64,000 bases of DNA from Melastoma dodecandrum (taxonomy: Eukaryota > Streptophyta > Magnoliopsida > Myrtales > Melastomataceae): NCBI GenBank assembly GCA_029817715.1, contig JARUPY010000537.1, positions 1 through 64,000 on the forward strand. The letters run 5' to 3'. The notes below the pieces were generated by a model. The model was given only the letters and a program-made list of their open reading frames with translations, searched no databases and had not been told where the DNA came from. Numbering within the stretch: position 1 is the first letter of the stretch; the number at the start of each line of letters is the position of its first letter. Shown here piece after piece: positions 46,101 through 57,700 of the stretch. Both the position numbers and the translations under genes were made by a program.

Positions 46101-46620
46101 TTTTGACTTCCTCGAAAACTAGATGCATTACTTCTCTAGACATACGTCTTGGAGCTTGTTGAACTGGCTTGAAATCCTTCTTGATGGGTAGAGTAAGTTC
46201 TACCAGTTTACGATCTAGCCCTGGCATTTCAGTGTAGTCCCAGGCGAAGCAGTCTCTAAATTCTTTGAGTACATCCTTGATTGATTCAAAGAATTCTTTA
46301 TTTGCGGACAAGCTGATAAAAAGGTTCCTAGGAGAAGACTCACTACCAAAGTTGATACTGACCAAGGGGTCACATGGGGTCAATAAAAACTCGCGGTGCT
46401 CGCTACCACCTAGACTGGTAGACACGGGCTTTTTACATGCATCAGGCGCTCTATGGCCTGCTGAATTTATTGATAAAGATGACGTAGACTGATCCTGAGG
46501 ACGTCCTTCCCTGTAGACTCGGAGCCGCCGGAGGACATCAGCGACTGCCCCATTTTCCTTTTCACTCTGGCCCACAAGTCCCTTCTTTGAGGAGTCTGTC
46601 GGGCTCCAACTCCGCGCCAA
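43147..46620 (-). CDS. G1 Gypsy pol: RT, RNase H, archaeal-type RNase H, integrase
   Basis: An uninterrupted 1,157-codon frame. No ATG is seen at its 5' end, so it is part of a larger polyprotein. Reverse transcriptase spans about 140-445, with FMDGFSG (D243), MPFGLKNAG (275-283) and YIDD at 305-308. A Ty3-type RNase H/connection domain follows at about 447-560, where the catalytic DAS triplet is replaced by AAT (LYIAATGTTIGAMM). A second, archaeal-type RNase H spans about 587-710 with D591 (WFDGSS), E629 (NATEYEAL) and D653 (GDSQLVI). The integrase has zinc-binding H804/H811/C842/C845 and catalytic D874, D935 and E971. It ends with the GPYRVVETYS beta-barrel and has no chromodomain. The double RNase H arrangement is diagnostic of the Tat lineage. 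Relative to G2 it lacks about 240 bp near residue 76 without losing frame. Confidence 0.93.
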   Translation of the reverse strand: MARSWSPTDSSKKGLVGQSEKENGAVADVLRRLRVYREGRPQDQSTSSLSINSAGHRAPDACKKPVSTSLGGSEHREFLLTPCDPLVSINFGSESSPRNLFISLSANKEFFESIKDVLKEFRDCFAWDYTEMPGLDRKLVELTLPIKKDFKPVQQAPRRMSREVMHLVFEEVKKLFRAGYIRTSRYTEWISNIVPVLKKNGKIRACIDFRDLNRATPKDEYPMPVANDLIDKTAGHQVMSFMDGFSGYNQIFIAEEDIHKTAFRCPLGIFEWVVMPFGLKNAGATYQRAMTAIFDACLGKTVEVYIDDIVVKSTKEELHIEHLRNAFMNMRKHQLKLNPLKCAFGVKAWHFLGFLVHQRGIEVDQNKVKAIQSLTAPRSKKEQQAFLGKVNYLRRFIRNVAGKTAVFANLLRGKNDYRWTEEHDEVFNALKEYLTHPPVLMPPQQGKPFILYIAATGTTIGAMMARVDENGRERAVYYLSRQLTPIEVRYTSKEKLCLSVFYAVKKLRHYIGNQEVHVVSKSPIIKYFFESPLLVGRISKWSLTLSLYDLKYKSQQSVKGQVLANFLADHDPAQSIDQEERIEEIWPAWFDGSSTKNGTGIGIHIMFRMGKNIRLAFRLRASLTNNATEYEALITVLKELLSLGAKRARIRGDSQLVINQVNEECSCQEKLRPYLEIVQGLVTQFESIAFHFVNRDENRVANNLAQSASGYRTKTKLEELTEMDSHLQPRSDVMAVDIMNREEDWRKPIVDFLSDPSQTVKQRVRVQALTYILLDNVLYKKDANGVLLRCVDLDEASPIMLETHEGLCGSHQSGVKMCWTIRRHGFYWPSMMKSCIEMAKGCQDCQRHGPSTRAPAATLTPIIKHWPIRTWALDIIGEIHPHSSRGDAFILEATDYFTKWVEAQVYRKIDHSEVIDFLRTNIIYRFGIPQNIVVDNGMAFNNAKVREFAEEFGFSVSNSTPYYPQGNGQAEASNKLIKNNIQRMIGCNPRKWHEVLNDILWALRVTKRESTRKTPFALVYGHDAILPIEMRYKSFRVAQPYLQDEAMYIALEELEKKRLEVIDKLEAHKQRITRHYNKKVIHKHFHVGDLIWKMVLPLKMKDQILGKWSPNWEGPYRVVETYSTNSYRLSTLEGIKQPLKINGKFLKRYKKTIWESH

Positions 46621-46784
46621 GGTTCTGCTGGCGTTCCAAGGCTCTTTCTCCTATGTGGCCATTCGTGCTCCCCCTGAATTGACTTCTTGCAGGACTTCTT
46701 CTATGACCTTATCGGTGAACTCATCTCCCCATCCTATTCGAACAATCGGGCCGGACTCTGGCTTGGGGTGTGATGTCCCGTAGT

Positions 46785-47842
46785 CTACAATATAATCGAA
46801 TTTCCCGGAGGGTTGACCAAGGGGACCGACCGCAGGATCACCAACTCATACCGCTGATGCAGGGTCAGATCCTTGCTTGTTTCTGCATGCAAAACACCTT
46901 TGTCACAACAGAAATACGCATCAGCTTTCACAATCTCAATTTCAGAGTCAAGCCACAATATTAGCTCCCTATGTAGTGTAGACGGGATGGCGGCGGCCTT
47001 GTAAAGCCAATCACGCCCTAGTAAGGCATTGAACGTGGGGGTTATGTCTATTACGAAAAAGGCGATTTCTTTCTCTTGTCGCCCTACTCCCAAATGTACC
47101 GAGAAGACCCCCAAGCATTTGGACTTCCTGCCATTAAAACCACTCACTGCGATGTCGGTTTTAACCAAATCATGAAGTTTATATCCAATCATTCTAAACT
47201 TGGATAGCGGCAGTATGTTTATAGTGGCTCCGTTGTCTACTAAGACCCGATTCATTAAAGTACCATAAAAAATGGCAGTAATATACAAGGAGGGCATCTA
47301 CTGCTTCATGCTGTCTAAAGGCTTTCTTAGCTAATGAAGCGGGAAACCAGACGGGTAAGATGAAAGACGGAGGAGAGGTGGTTTACCTCTCGGAGCTTCT
47401 TCGTCCTTTGTTTTGGCAAAGTCTATAGGCAGCGTAGCGGTATTGCAAGTGACGATCACTTGTTTTCTGCCATTAGCATCATTCGGGATTTCACTCCGAA
47501 GGGGGTGTAATCAAAGCTTGAGCCTGGCTCCTCCGAGTGATCTGTAGACTCGATGCGCTCGGCCTCCTTATTTGGTTCCTTTGTGCGTGTCTTGATAGGT
47601 GAGATTGCCTCCGATGGGGCGGGCCTAGGCCTTTTTGTGACGTGGTTTAAACGTATATCCCTTCTTTTCCGAGCCTGTGGTGGCAAACTTGCTCTGCCAA
47701 CGGCTTTCAGCCAAAATTTCGACGGGTTAACTTCCCTGACCATTCTTGATTTCTTAGAATCAAGTAGGGTTCGACATACCTCCACGAAGTCTCTAGCGAC
47801 TGGGTCGTATCCCAGGGCTGTGCACGTTACCTCCTGTTGCAT
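46785..47842 (-). pseudogene. G1 retropepsin-type protease and linker, frame-broken
   Basis: The segment 46785-47297 encodes an aspartic protease with VDNGATINILP (active-site Asp in a D-N-G context), the flap region, and LLGRDWLY, as in Tat elements. The upstream piece 47456-47842 is a basic linker (RKRRDIRLNHVTKRPRP). Stops separate protease, linker and RT frames (46785, 47456), so a complete polyprotein cannot be read. The protease would mature gag and pol in the virus-like particle. Confidence 0.75.
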
Positions 47843-48469
47843 TTTTTAATGGTGCACGAGATCATGATTACCTGTGGTCGCAGGGTGAGCAGATTGGACT
47901 ATGATTTCTCCATTTTCTGATAAGTCTTCCAACTTAAGGAAGTAGTCTACGCAGCATGCCGTACAGAGTTGCGTGATTAGGATCTTGTTTCGCCCTATTA
48001 ACTTGCACTTCTGGCATAGTGCTTTCTCATCCAGGAATTAGGCTATTGCCGGTCCCATCCGGATCGCCTGGGGATCTACTTTGTGCGTTCCGTACCTCTG
48101 TTTGGAGCCTCTTCTCTGCGCTTCGTTGACTTGCTGCGCTTCATCAGGTATGTTTGCTTCTAAAGCCAACGGATGTGCTTCGCTAGTGCGACCATTATCC
48201 ACTTGCTTTGTCCTCTACTAGGTTGAAGGGTCATCAAAATCCAAATGTCGCCTGGGGTGCTCTACAACACGGGGTTGGTGTTCGGGTGCTCTGCCCCGAC
48301 CGTGTGGACCACCTCTTCCTCCTCGGATTGTCGGCCTGCGCTCTAGACTTGGAGGGCTCTTGAGTTTCCTCTGTAAATTGTTCGGGGGCGGTCGTGCCCC
48401 TGGAGAGCTTATTCCCATCGCAACCTCTTCCAGAGGGGACAAGTCATACCAGGTGTCACCCTGTTTATT
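47843..48469 (-). other. Low-complexity linker of G1 between gag and protease
   Basis: The minus strand around 48218-48442 encodes an arginine/glycine/proline-rich stretch (TIRGGRGGPHGRGRAPEH), the kind of basic linker that lies between the zinc knuckles and protease. The remainder has stops. Confidence 0.45.
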
Positions 48470-50517
48470 CTACAGGTATTTCCTAAAAGTGTTGCACCTA
48501 TCGGTGGTATGCATATCGTCCATGTGCCGGCAGCAGAGGTTTCCAGCGATTGCCTTAGCTGGGCAGGTGATCATCCCATTGTCTGCCAGTCTACGAAACA
48601 GGGCATTTGCTACCACGGTTTCTCCAGCTACCTTCGTACCCTGTAGAGAGAAACTGGTATCAGCTTCTGTAAGATTTATGTCTACATCAGAAATGTCGAA
48701 CATATGTATAGCGACTTCATCATCAAAAGGCCTGTCGTCGACCATAGTGACCTCGTCGACTTCCGGGAAGCATAATTCTTTTGCCTCTATAAGGTCTTGA
48801 ATTATGTTCCTGAATGACAGACAATCCCTGGTCGTATGTGTAAACGACTCATGCCACTTACAATAATTCCTAGATTTTTCCTTATCTGTCTGAGGGGTTC
48901 TATGTCCCGACTTTAGTTTAATTCGTTTTCGCTGGTAGAGCCAGTCGAAAATTGCATCCGCTTTGTCTACATCAAAAGAGTACTTTCTCTCTTCTCCCGT
49001 TTTTTGAGATGCCTTTGCCTTAGAGTTCTTCCTTGCCAAAGGCTCGCAAACCGTCGCCTCTCCTTTTATAAATTCAGCCATGTCTACCTCAACAGTCTCT
49101 AGCTGATAAGTGCGCGTAGACTGGGCCTCTTCCATTAGCAACTGGTGATATTCAGTCGCTCTCCTGGCGAGATCGTAAAGATCAGCGAACCTTTCTCCCT
49201 GCAGTTTCTTCTTGAAGGGAATTGACAAGCGTTTAATGCCACCATCAGTTGATCCCTTTCTGAAATTGCTGGTCTACATCGGAGTCGCGCTTTTCGTAGG
49301 CGCATCAGAAACTGCCCTGGATGTTCCCCGGCGGCTTGCTTCAAGCACATAACCTCGAAAATTGACAATGGTGTATCTAGGCGAGCGAATGCTTTCATAA
49401 AGCTAGACTGCATTTCCGCTCATGATGCCATCGATCCTGGGGGTAGACTAGCATACCATGTAAATGCATCGCCCGTGAGGGAGTTAGGGAACAGCTTTAA
49501 TTTCCAAAAGTAGTTAGTCGCAGCCTCCCCAATTTGATGAGTGAACCGAGCTATATGCTCCAGAGGGGTCATTTCATCCTCCCCAGAGAAACGGGTGAAA
49601 TCCGGTACTCTGTATCCTTTAGGCAGGGGAAAATCCCTATCAATGAACGCCGGGTAAGGGCTCCTGTAAAAACAGGGGTCGTCCCGTCTAACAGCTCCGA
49701 GTACCATCTGTTCCAAGACCTGAGCTATTGTCTCCCTCAAATTCGGAGGGGTTGGATAGCCAATTGACTTGCACACAGGGTCCTGACCCCACCTTTCGGT
49801 GGCGCAAGGTGCTCTTTCACTAGGCCTCAACGGCTGTGTGTCTACGGAGGGTTTTAGTGTAAAAACTTTCCACCCGAAAAAATCCTCCTACATTTGGGGA
49901 TTCTCATAGTGAGTTTTCATCAACGGGGGCCTTCCCAGGATGACGGGTAGGAATCGAAGGCGCACATCTATTTGTTTCACCTTGGGCCTCACCGTACTCA
50001 TCTACCGGGTTTACCGCATAGATTGCGTTTTGTATCCATGCCGCGGGCAACCGCGAAGACGTCGGTCTAGAAGGGGACATCCTATCTCTGTTGCTGACCT
50101 CTGAAACAAACTGGTTTCGCGGTCCCAAGGATCATCCACTTGGAATGACAGATTCTTTCTTTCTGCCCGTCGTGCATCTCCCATGAAAGAACAATCTCGG
50201 TCTTCGGAGTTACTTGGCTTCGCAACGAGTTTTGGCTTATTTAAGGCGCTGATTCGCTCTAGGATCTGAGCCATGTTACTTTCTAGTCCAGAAATACGTC
50301 TATCGACCAAATTTCTCATATCACTGAACTCTTTGTGAAATTCGAGCCTGGATATGAATTCAGAGGGTGTATGTACCCTGAGATCAGTTTGACTGGCATT
50401 CGCCTGACTGCTTAGAGTCACATCGTCCACATTTGCGTCTCCTTCTGTGGGAACACTGTCTTCACCTAATGGAGGTGGGGGGTCTCGGCTAACTTCGCTT
50501 CTGGTATTTTTTGCCAT
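48470..50517 (-). pseudogene. G1 Gypsy gag, broken by frameshifts and a nonsense codon
   Basis: It starts at ATG 50517 (MAKNTRSEVSRD). The N-terminal part (to about 50011) contains a coiled-coil-like stretch (RISGLESNMAQILERI). The capsid core is at 49420-49830 with PLPKGYRVPDFTRFSGED, MTPLEHIARFTHQ and LFPNSLTGDAFTWY. A TGA near 49420 ends it just where a Trp would be expected. The same frame continues to about 49220, then shifts. The third piece (48470-49228) carries zinc-knuckle-like CKWHESFTHTTRDC and CCRHMDDMHTTDRC. At least two frameshifts (near 50110 and 49215) and one stop make it non-functional. Confidence 0.88.
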
Positions 50518-50547
50518 TAGCAAACGTGAAATATTTTCTTTCCTCCC

Positions 50548-50560
50548 ATTGTGGTCGCCA
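50548..50560 (-). other. Primer-binding site of G1 (probable)
   Basis: Minus strand TGGCGACCACAAT begins six bases inside the 5' LTR, the expected place. TGGCG starts are common for Gypsy primer sites; the matching tRNA was not identified. Confidence 0.55.
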
Positions 50561-50749
50561 AAGACATGTTCGTGTAGAAACAGACCACTCGGAAATATTT
50601 GGCAATTGGACTCACAGGGAAATATATGTTGTCGCCAGAAAGATGAATATCAACGATAAAAGATACGGCTGTACAAATTCAGAGTTTCGAAAGAGAACGT
50701 ATAATCTTACAGCCATAAAAATGAACGGAAAAGGGGTGATACGGTCGAC

Positions 50750-50925
50750 GTAGGAGTCGTAGACTTCCTGCTGACGTCGTAGACTAGCTGCTGACGTCGT
50801 AGACTAGCTGCTGACGTCGTAGACTAGCTGCTGACGTCGTAGACTAGCTGCTGACGTCGTAGAGTTGCTGCTGACGTCGTGGACTCGCGGCTGACGTCGT
50901 AGACTTGCTGCGGACATCGTAGACT
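50750..50925. repeat. 20-bp minisatellite in the G1 5' LTR
   Basis: Head-to-tail units of GCTGACGTCGTAGACTAGCT, about eight copies including diverged ones (GTCGTGGACTCGCG, GACATCGTAGACTCGC). The homologous region of the 3' LTR (39108-39205) has only about four. The unit contains the palindrome TGACGTC(A/G). Confidence 0.9.
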
Positions 50926-51236
50926 CGCTACAGTACGCTGCGCCGTAGACTTGTGCGACGGTAGTAGTATTGGCGAAGGGTTGTTGCTTCGGTTACGGTT
51001 GCTCGCCGGGACGGTGGAAGTGCTGGCGGAGGGTTGTTGCCCGGTTACGGTTGCTCGCCGGGACGGTGGAACTGCTGGCAGAAGATGATCACCAAAGCTA
51101 CGGTTGCTCACTCTGGAGTTGAAGGTAGTGACCAAATAACCCAGGCCGAGGTATCTACTAAAATCTAAGGGTGACGAGCAATGCAAATCTGTGTTTAGCT
51201 GATTGATCGTGCCTTTTCCTAAGGGGGATCTGTTTC

Positions 51237-51244
51237 TTTTATAC
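51237..51244 (-). promoter_or_regulatory. TATA box of the G1 5' LTR
   Basis: Minus strand AGTATAAAAGAAAC. The same string is in the 3' LTR near 39455-39462 and in the G2 LTR near 58275 on the plus strand. Transcription would start about 30 bp further along the minus strand, so the 20-bp repeats lie in the transcribed leader. Confidence 0.65.
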
Positions 51245-51622
51245 TCAATCTTACTTGCCCTACACGCTTCATGCGTCCTCACAACGATCCTTCAGATCGT
51301 GGCTCAATCTTAACTTCTCTCTAGGAATCTCGGAGTCTGTTTTAAAATATCCTTCTAATTTTCTGAGTTGTGTGTTGGGATCGTGTGAGCATGCGTTGAC
51401 GCGGGCCGTAGACTGAGCTCAGGCCCAAGACATTCTGTAGTGCCAACACATTGACGCAGGCTGTAGACTTAGCTCAGGCCTAACACATTCTGTAGTGCCA
51501 ACACGTTGACGCAGGCTGTAGACTTAGCTCAGGCCTGCATTTTACGTCGGGCTGTAGACTTAGGACCACCTTTCTGGGCTTGTAGACTTTGCACAGGCCC
51601 AAGATATTCCGCAGTGTCAACT

Positions 51623-54586
51623 GACGTATGTCTAGAGAAGTAACGCATCTAGTTTTCGAGGAAGTCAAAAAACATTTTCGAGCAGGGTACATAAGAACGT
51701 CACATTATACGGAGTGGATCTCTGATATAGTACCGGTCTTAAAGAAAAATGGAAAAATTAGGGCCTGCATAGACTTTAGAGATCTAAATCGCGCTACTCC
51801 CAAAGATGAATACCCTATGCCCGTCGCAGACGACTTTAAAGATAAAACCGCGGGCCACCAAGTCACGTCTTTCATGGATGGTTTTTCGAGTTATAATTAA
51901 ATTTTCATCGCGGAGGAAGATATTCACAAAACGGCATTCAGGTGGCCTTTAGGCATTTTCGAATGGGTGGTAAAAATGCTGGTGCTACGTACCAGAGAGC
52001 GATAAATGCTATATTCGATGCTTGTCTAGGAAAAACAGTAGAAGTCTACATCGATGACATAGTGGTCAAGTTGACGAAGGAAGAATTACATATCGAACAT
52101 CTAAGAAACGCCTTCATGAAGATGAGGAAACATCAACTGAAGCTTAATCCTCTCAAGTGCGCCTTTGGAGTTAAGGTAGGGCATTTTTTAGGTTTCTTAG
52201 TGCATCAACGTGGCATTGAAGTCGATAAAAACAAAGTGAAAGCTATTCAGCCTAACGGCCCCAAGGAGCAAAAAGGAGCTACAAGCTTTCTTGGGAAAGG
52301 TTAATTACTTGCGCAGTCATTGGAAACGTTGCGGAAAAAACGAGGGTTTTCGCTAACCTCCTGAGAGGAAATAATGATTACAGATGGACCGAAGAACACG
52401 AAGAAGCGTTTAATGCTTTGAAAGAATATTTGACGCACCCACAGGTCTTAATGCCTCCTCAACAGGGGAAACATTTTATCCTCTACGTAGCGGCTACCGA
52501 AACAACTATAGGCGCAATGATGGCACAAGTAGATGAAAACGGGCGTGAAAGAGCTGTCTACTACTTATCAAGACAATTAACCCCAATTGAAGTCAGTCAT
52601 ACATCTAAAGAAAAGCTATGCTTATCGGTATTTTACGCCATAAAGAATCTCAGGCACTGCATCGGGAATCAAGAAGTCTACGTGGTTTCTAAGTCGCCTA
52701 TAATCAAAACACTTCTTTGAAAGCCCTTCATTAGTCGAACGAATCAGCAAATGGAGTCTGATTTTGTCCCCGTATGAATATCAGTTAAAGGACAAGCGCT
52801 AGCCAATTTCCTAGCCGATCATGACCCTGCCCAGTCAATAGACCAAGAAGAAAGGATCGAAGAAATATGGCCGGCATGGTTCGATGGCTCGTCTACAAAA
52901 AATGGAACTGGGATAGGAATCCATATAATGTCTCCTATGGGTAAAAACATTAGGTTGGCTTTTCATCTACAAGCATCGTTGACAAATAATGCCACTGAGT
53001 ATGAAGCATTAATAACAGTGTTAAAAGAGCTTCTATCACTGGGAGCGAAACGAGCGCGAATTAGAGGAGATTCCCAGCTGGTTATCAACCAAGTAAACGA
53101 AGAATGTTCGTGTCAAGAGAAGTTGCGACCATACCTTGAAATTGTTCAAGGGCTAGTCACACAATTCGAAAGCATAGCTTTCCATTTTGTAAATCGTGAC
53201 GAGAGCAGAGTGGCCAATAACTTGGCACAATCCGCCTCAGGTTATAAGGCGAAAACCAAGCTAGAAGAATTAACAGAAATGGACTCTCATTTATAGCCAA
53301 GAAGTGACGTCATGGCAGTAGACATCATGAACCGAGAGGAAGATTGGAGGAAACCAATCGTAGATTTCTTGTCGGATCCAAGTCAAAAGGTTAAATAACG
53401 GGTCAAAGTCCAGGCATTGACATACATCCTTTTAGATAACGTCCTCTACAAGAAGGACGCAAACGGAGTTCTTTTAAGGTGCATAGACTTAGATGGAGCT
53501 ACTCCAATAATGCTAGAAACTCATGAAGGTCTTCGCGGCTCACACCAGTCAGGGGTCAAAATGTGTTGGACTATCCGTAGACATGGATTTTATTGGCCGT
53601 CAATGATGAAAAATTGCATCGAAATGGCTAAGGAATGCCAAGATTGTCAGCGACATGGCCCGTCGACCCGCGCTCCGGCTGCAGATCTCATCCCCATAAT
53701 CAAACCTCGGCCTTTCAGGACTTGGGCCCTGGACATAATAGGAGAAATTCATCCCCATTCTAGTCGGGGAGATGCATTCATCCTAGAAGCAACAGATTAC
53801 TTCACTAAGTGGGTGGAGGCACAAGTCTACAGGAAAATTGACCACAGTGAGGTAATTGATTTTCTGCGGACAAACATCATTTATCGATTTGTCATTCCCC
53901 AGAATATTGTGGTAGACAATGGGATGGCCTTCAACAATGCTAAGGTAAGGGAATTCGCCGAAGAGTTCGGTTTCTCAGTTTCGAACTCTACCACATATTA
54001 TCCCCAAGGAAATGGGCAAGCCGAGGCGTCCAACAAATTGATTAAAAATAATATTCAAAGAATGATTGGATGCAACCCGAGAAAATGGCACGAGGTATTA
54101 AACGACATATTATGGGCCCTAAGGGTCACTAAACGCGAAAGTACCAGAAAAACCCCATTCGCGCTAGTCTATGGCCATGACGCAATCTTGCCCATAGAAA
54201 TGAGGTATAAGTCGTTTCGTGTCGCCCAGCCTTACCTACAAGATGAAGCCATGTATATAGCCTTGGAAGAACTGGAAAAGAAGAGGTTAGAGGTTATAGA
54301 CAAGCTAGAAGCACATAAACAGAGGATAACCCGACACTACAACAAGAAAGTAATTCATAAACACTTTCACGTTGGCGATTTGGTTTGAAAAATGGTTTTA
54401 CCTTCAAAGACGAAAGACCAAATTTTGGGAAACTGGTCTCCAAATTGGGAAGGACCGTATCGAGTGGTCGAAACCTATTCAACAAATAGCTATAGGTTAT
54501 CGACTCTTGAAGGTATTAAACAACCTTTAAAAATTAACGGGAAATTCTTGAAGCGATACAAGAAGACCATCTGGGAATCTCACTGA
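51623..54586 (+). pseudogene. G2 pol (RT to integrase), decayed
   Basis: This is the continuation of G2 pol after the G1 insertion, starting at the target duplicate GACGT followed by the codons of MSREVTHLVFEEVKKHF. It parallels G1 pol from residue about 159 to the end: RT with YIDD, RNase H, archaeal-type RNase H (MEWGS-like region to NNATEYEAL, GDSQLVI) and integrase (DNGMAF, NGQAEASNK). Damage includes TAA at 51898-51900, a deletion of about 17 bp that removes the MPFGL codons near 51970, frameshifts near 52300 and 52770, stop codons near 53295 and 53397, and TGA at 54386-54388. No functional product. Confidence 0.93.
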
Positions 54587-54787
54587 AGAACTTTGAAGAA
54601 GTGTTTCCCGGCCATCGCGAAGGAAATCGTGCAAAGAAAGGCGTCTTAAAAGCGTCCATACAGCTGTAGACTTGTGAACTTGTGCGCAGGACGTCGTCTA
54701 TAGCGAACAAATGGAAATATATAAAAATATACAGGTCGTAGATTGAGTTTGGGGCCACCCCTTAACATACGCTGTCTACATTTAACA

Positions 54788-57700
54788 TTAAGTTCTTCTA
54801 CGAGCAAAATCTCGCAGGTCCAACCTCCTAGTACCAAACTGTGGCAGTGGGCTAACAGCCTCCACAAACAAGAAAGTAAGAACCTTGGCACGGGTCCGCT
54901 TTATAGTAAGCTTGTTCTGCTGGCGATACCAGGACTTGAGCTCATCTCGGTGTTGCGAAGCAGAAGCTTGAGCAGGGCGATTGCCGAGCAGGGAGACAAT
55001 CGTGCTGACCCGATCTTTGAGATTGGCCTCATAATCCAAGAGTTCTTTAATTCTGTTCTGCACTTTGGAAAGCTGGGAAGATAGTTCACTCCTTTGACCC
55101 TCAAGCAGTTTGATGTCAGCTTCCTCCTCCTCCTGAGCATTGAGTCTTTGGGCAGTGTCATCAAGCGCTTGAAAGTCTGCTTGGTAAGCTGTCCATTCAG
55201 TCCAGAATTGCGCCCGGAAGTCCTCACAAGCGGCCTGTATCTGGATGTTGGCCGCCGGGGAGCGTTCTACTTCATCGACTAGTCCATAAATTGAACTTCA
55301 GAAAACATGTCGAGACGAAGAAGATTCCAGATGCGATCCACATTTTGCACCAGTTGGTCATAAGCATTGAGGCAGCCTTAGGTACCCTCCCCAGTAGGCA
55401 CATTTGGTGATGGGGAGGAGAGAGGAACGATTTCTGCCACAGTAGGTTGCGCAGCGTCATCAGGGTCGGCTCCCAAGGTACCAACCTTTTATGGAACCGC
55501 AGTTTCTGCCGCAAACGAGGTTGTCATTGCCGTTGCAGCAACATATGGGTTGACTTCAGGAGCGCCTGTTTCTTCCGGCGTTGCAACCTCTGCCTCAATG
55601 ATGACAATATCATCCTCCCCGAGTGTCGGGATTTGAGAGCGAGGAGGAGAGGCACCCTGTGGATTAAGAAAACATACTAAATATTAGAAACAGAAACAGG
55701 TCCATTCCCAAGGGACAAAAACATTAATAGGGAGAGACTGACATCTTTCTCAGGCTCTATCGAAGTCTCCGGCGTAGGAGATGCTATAGGCACCAAAGCA
55801 ATCATCTCTTGCCTGAAAAGGAAAGCCAAACATCATAAGAATCAGTAAGCGTTCTTAGTTTTCAAAAAGGGAATAGAAGGAGTATTACATACTTTAAGGG
55901 GGGACTTGTAGATTGAGTCAACAACAACCATGGGGTCCCAGAGGAAGCAGACCAGATCCTCGGGAGACAAGCTGAGTTTGCCTCAGCAATTTAGATATCG
56001 GAGTATTCTCCGAGTCAGAAGATGACGAGGATATGGTCCCGCGCTTGCGCTTCCTAAGCTTCCCCGAACGCTACCCCTCGACTTTAGGCTTTCTGCCTTT
56101 AATGGCAAAAGGTTGTCGTCGCCGAGCCGAGCGACTAGCTTGGGAGGAGGGCTCCTCTCGGGGGAAGAATCTCCAGAATCTGTAATCACAATTATAAAGA
56201 TTAAGAGGAAGTATTCCAATACAGGGACATGAGACTTTTTTAGAACATATATATACAATTCAAAGCCTCTTTTACCAGTGATAAGCTTTTGACCAGACTT
56301 CAGCATCATGTCAGTAGACAGGTAAAGATCTGGCTCAGCAGAAGTCTCAAGGAAAGTCATCCTGTCGCGAAGGGCTCCAAAGGTGAGCGCCCACTGAATG
56401 GAGAAAGCTTCAGTAGCATAAGCTGGAGTGCTCTCAAGGGGGGAACTCCATATGCTGAAGCTCTGCCTTGTTCGATAAGAGGACCAAGGAGGCTTGAAGA
56501 GAGTCCCTTGATAAGACGCAGCTATTTCTGATATGGATTGGGGCATTGAAAGTATCAGAAAAAAGGGACTGCAGAGCTTTGGATGAAGCCCAGTTGCCTT
56601 GCGCAGAGCTGGGGATTGTAGACTTCAAAACCGAAGCCTGCCTCTGTGGCGCACACCAAGTCCCTGCTAGTCAGCACAGAGTCCCAATATATGCATGGCA
56701 CCAGCTTCCTTCGGCGCTTGAGAACTGGGTGGCCGGTAGGGAACGGAGCCCAATTACGGCGTTCCCCTCGTCCAGTGTCGACGATATGCCTCATATACCC
56801 TGTCACCGAAGCATGCAACCACTGGCTCTTGTTGTAGCAGCAAGCCTCTAGCATATGTGTCCCATAGCAGCCAACCTTCATAGCACCAGAGGGCATCTGA
56901 TACCCTGTAAGTCCTGGTATCCATGTGCAAGCCCACAGATGCACAAGCCAAAGAAGGCCACCAGCCAGATACTTGGGGAAAGGGCTCGTGCAGGAATTAT
57001 TCCTATGCAAGCTTTGGTAGATAAGACCCAACAAGAAAGGAGCCCAAGCTACCTTGCTGGAAGCATTACTCAAAAAGTTGGCAATTCCGTTAACCAACTT
57101 TGGCACCCTCTTACCAGGAAAGCACAATACATACTTGCTCAGCCACACACTGAAGAATTCCACTTCTTCAGCCTTTCCCCAAGCAGAATGAGGGTGGCCT
57201 TTAAGTAATTGAAGATGCCTTGTCGCAATATCCAAAATTTGGAGCATCCCTGACGGATTATGATCATTGTCCAAGGGGTAGAGGTGAACGGGAGTCCCAG
57301 CTACAAAACTCTCCGTCAAGAAATAGACATCCTCCAATGTGATAGTCATTGGAACTTCTGGAAAGTAAAAGCAGTTGACTGAGCTATTCCAGAAGGGGAG
57401 GAGACTGGCGCATACCCGCGGGTCACAGTGCTTTGCGACCAGAGAAAGCTTCAGGAAAGATCAAATTCCGCAGACCTTCAACTTGCTTTCTAACCTTTCT
57501 TGCCAACCACTCCCGTACTAGGGTCTTCTCCACAGAAGGGAAGCACAGGAAGCCGCTCTTCTTCTCCCAGCCAAGTGGGTCGATGAAACCCTCCCTGCAG
57601 ATAGGGATTTGGTACTCCGTGATCAGATACTCGTGAGAAACAGGGTCGAGGAAGAGTGCGGAGTCAAGAATGGGACCCAGGGTTAGGCCTTGGCCGTCTG

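Larger units (their letters stand above)
38937..51622 (-). mobile_element. Tat-lineage Gypsy LTR retrotransposon G1, nested in G2
   Basis: A 12.7-kb minus-strand element with both LTRs (850 and 1,056 bp), a 5-bp target duplication within the pol gene of G2, a primer-binding site, gag, protease, a long pol, an antisense plant-mobile-domain gene between pol and the 3' LTR, and a polypurine tract. The second, archaeal-type RNase H in pol and the extra antisense gene define the Tat (Ogre/Retand/TatIV-like) group. Gag and protease have stops and frameshifts, while pol is open for 1,157 codons. Confidence 0.93.
50567..51622 (-). repeat. 5' LTR of G1
   Basis: 1,056 bp, starts TGTTCGTGTAGA and ends GTGTCAACT (final A mutated to T) on the plus strand. 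It holds the expanded 20-bp repeat at about 50750-50905 and a second copy of the GGTTACGGTTGCTCGCCGGG block near 50993-51065 not found in the 3' LTR. Confidence 0.92.

Noticed and set aside
46785..51622. Idea that the inverted blocks at 38.9-46 kb and 51.6-58.7 kb reflect a single palindromic element or foldback transposon
   Set aside because: Target duplicates in the pol gene of G2 and continuity of G2 pol across G1 explain the arrangement as one element inserted in another.
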